Shown here piece after piece: positions 62,370-64,000 of a DNA stretch of 64,000 nucleotides; position 1 is the first letter of the stretch, and every line of letters starts with the position of its first letter. The translations under genes and the position numbers were made by a program. The stretch comes from Tubiluchus corallicola (lineage: Eukaryota; Priapulida; Priapulimorpha; Priapulimorphida; Tubiluchidae): contig JAQGDQ010000004.1 of the NCBI GenBank assembly GCA_030141605.1, positions 1,426,001-1,490,000 on the forward strand, given 5' to 3'. The notes beneath the pieces were generated by a model, which saw only the letters and a program-made list of their open reading frames with translations, did no database searches and was not told the DNA's origin.

Positions 62370-64000
62370 ATCTTTGTGGCAAAAGTGTCGAAGCTGAATA
62401 TTTAGTCGTACCTGGAAATGCACCTACACTTTTTAGTTATTCTACAGCTACGGACTTAAATCTTATTCATGTGGTCAATTCAATCTCAGACACTGAAGAC
62501 AATATCGTACAAGAATTTGATTCAATGTTCCATGGACTTGGTAAGTTGAAGAACTATCAGCTGAAACTGCATATCGATAAAAATGTTATCCCAAAGGCAC
62601 AGCGTCAATACTGCATCCCATTTCTCATGCGAGAGAAAGTAGAAGCGGCAATCAAAGAGTTGGAAGACCAAGCCATCATTGAAGAAGTCACAGGACCGAC
62701 ACCATGGGTATCGCCAACAGTTCCAGTGCCGAAAGGTGAGAGAAGGCAAGTGAGGCTATGTGTATATATGACAGCCCCAAATGAAGCAATCAAGCGTGAA
62801 TGCCATGTGACTCCAACATTTGATGACATAGTGTGCCAACAAGGGGTATCATCAGATTGAACTGCATTCGGACTCCAGATACATCACCACATTTGTGACA
62901 CACTGTGACCTACAGAGGACTCCTCAGAGCACTCACCAGGAAAGAGAGCAAATGGGCACGGACAGATAGCCATAAAAGTGCATTCAAAGCAATCAAAGAC
63001 AGCCTCTGCATCAGCGAAAACAGATATAATCTGTGATGGCAGCCCAGTGGGCATAGGAGCAATCTTAGTTCAGAAATCATTACATTTGCAACCTAGAGTC
63101 ATTGCTTATGCCAGTAAAGCCCTCAGCGATGTCCAACAGAGGTACAGCCAGATCGAGCGTGAGGTCTTAGCAGTTGTATGGGCAATCAGCCATTTTCGAC
63201 TTTATGTTTATGGCAAAGAATTCTCCGTGATAATAAACCACAAACCGCTTATTCCTCTTTTCAATAAACCAACAGCGAAGCCACCACCAAGGATTACTAG
63301 ATGTATTTTGGGGTTACAGACCTAAGCATTTCAGCTTAGATATCAACCAGGAGCAAGTAACCCAGCTCATTACCTGTCATGTCATCCTAACCAACATCTA
63401 GAGACAAAATGTGACATAATCGAAGAGAGTGCAGAAAAATTTGTAAACTTTTGTGCTCAGTTCAGCATTCCTAAATATCCATCTATCAAGGAAATCGCAG
63501 CTGCTACTCAAGCAGACGAAATTTTGAAAGCAGTAATCAACAAAGTGCAGTCCAAGAAGTGGTGAGTAAGAGTGCAACACTCGAATGTATCTGACGGTCA
63601 GTTGCAATCGTATATAATGTCGCAAATGAGCTGTTGTATTCAAACCAACATCTTGTGCTACTAGCGAGTCTTCAGAAGCGAGCATTACACATTGCGCACG
63701 AAACACATCAAGAAATAACTAAAACAAAAGCCATGGTAAGGGAGAAAATCTGGTTCCCAGGCATTGATCGTAAAGTTGAACGACTCCTTCAGTCATGTCC
63801 TGTATGTCAAGCAGTAGATGACCAGAAACCAGGTGAACCCATTTGTATAACTGACAGTCCAGAAGATGTGTGGACCAATGTATCAATTGACTTTTATGGG
63901 CCAGTGCATGACAAATATGATCTAGTTGCCATCGATGATCTATCCACGTATATTAAGTGTGAGTTTCTATCCTCCATGCCAGCCTTTTGTACCACAACAG
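62370..64000 (+). mobile_element. Degenerate Ty3/gypsy-type LTR retrotransposon pol region, running off the window end
   Basis: Order on the plus strand: a protease-RT linker (EYLVVPGNAPTLF, about 62390-62440); the RT N-terminal part (PTPWVSPTVPVPKGE, 62471-62860); a short out-of-frame RT remnant to about 62920; then an internal loss that removes the RT palm with its Y-x-DD box. RNase H follows (63020-63310; CDGSPVGIGAILVQ, SQIEREVLAVVWAI), in which the usual acidic residue before HKP is Asn. The integrase has a His/Cys zinc finger (HIAHETH ... CPVCQ) and the start of its catalytic core (SIDFYGP, VAIDDLS) to 64000. No LTR is seen. The element is non-functional and probably sits in a CFAP52 intron, in antisense orientation. 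Confidence 0.9.

Noticed and set aside
1-64000. CRISPR arrays, operons or other prokaryotic systems
   Set aside because: No spaced direct repeats of array type and no ribosome-binding-site gene clusters; the window is clearly spliced animal DNA.

Overview
This is animal nuclear DNA: AT-rich, with spliced genes, long introns, abundant microsatellites, and LINE, Ty3/gypsy, pogo-like and tRNA-SINE-like repeats. The gene content (a Rab11-FIP3/4 protein and the ciliary protein CFAP52) points to an animal with motile cilia, most likely an invertebrate. The species cannot be read from the sequence.

Layout. 1-22000 is gene-poor. It holds microsatellites, degenerate tandem repeats, a perfect 36-bp-arm hairpin (5745-5824) and a decayed LINE 3' fragment (about 7372-7820), and I recognise no host gene. 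22000-24840 is AT-rich 3' flank. 24841-42903, minus strand, is a complete Rab11-FIP3/4-like gene: 15 well-supported coding exons plus one possible 90-nt exon, whose phases all join to give about 636 aa, with N-terminal EF-hand-like segments, a long coiled coil and a C-terminal Rab11-binding domain. Its introns carry a pogo/Tigger-like MITE, a 102-bp tandem duplication, a short foldback and a palindromic CRE. The first exon and about 1.1 kb upstream are duplicated in tandem (42571-44074 and 44075-45580) and nearly identical.

46679-50934, minus strand, is a decayed non-LTR retrotransposon (gag-like CCHC ORF1, then AP-endonuclease, reverse transcriptase and C-terminal domain) sitting exactly between two long GA/CT microsatellites, as if it had inserted into one. 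52140-61836, minus strand, is CFAP52/WDR16: 12 consecutive exons encoding the last 530 residues, with the N-terminal roughly 90 residues missing from the window. A broken Ty3/gypsy pol region (about 62370-64000, plus strand) lies upstream and probably occupies an intron of CFAP52.

The two host genes are in the same orientation. CFAP52 is an axonemal protein and FIP3/4 proteins link Rab11/Arf GTPases to endosomal traffic; any functional link between them is inference. Exon borders were read by eye from splice signals, reading phase and remembered family resemblance; no search or computation was run.
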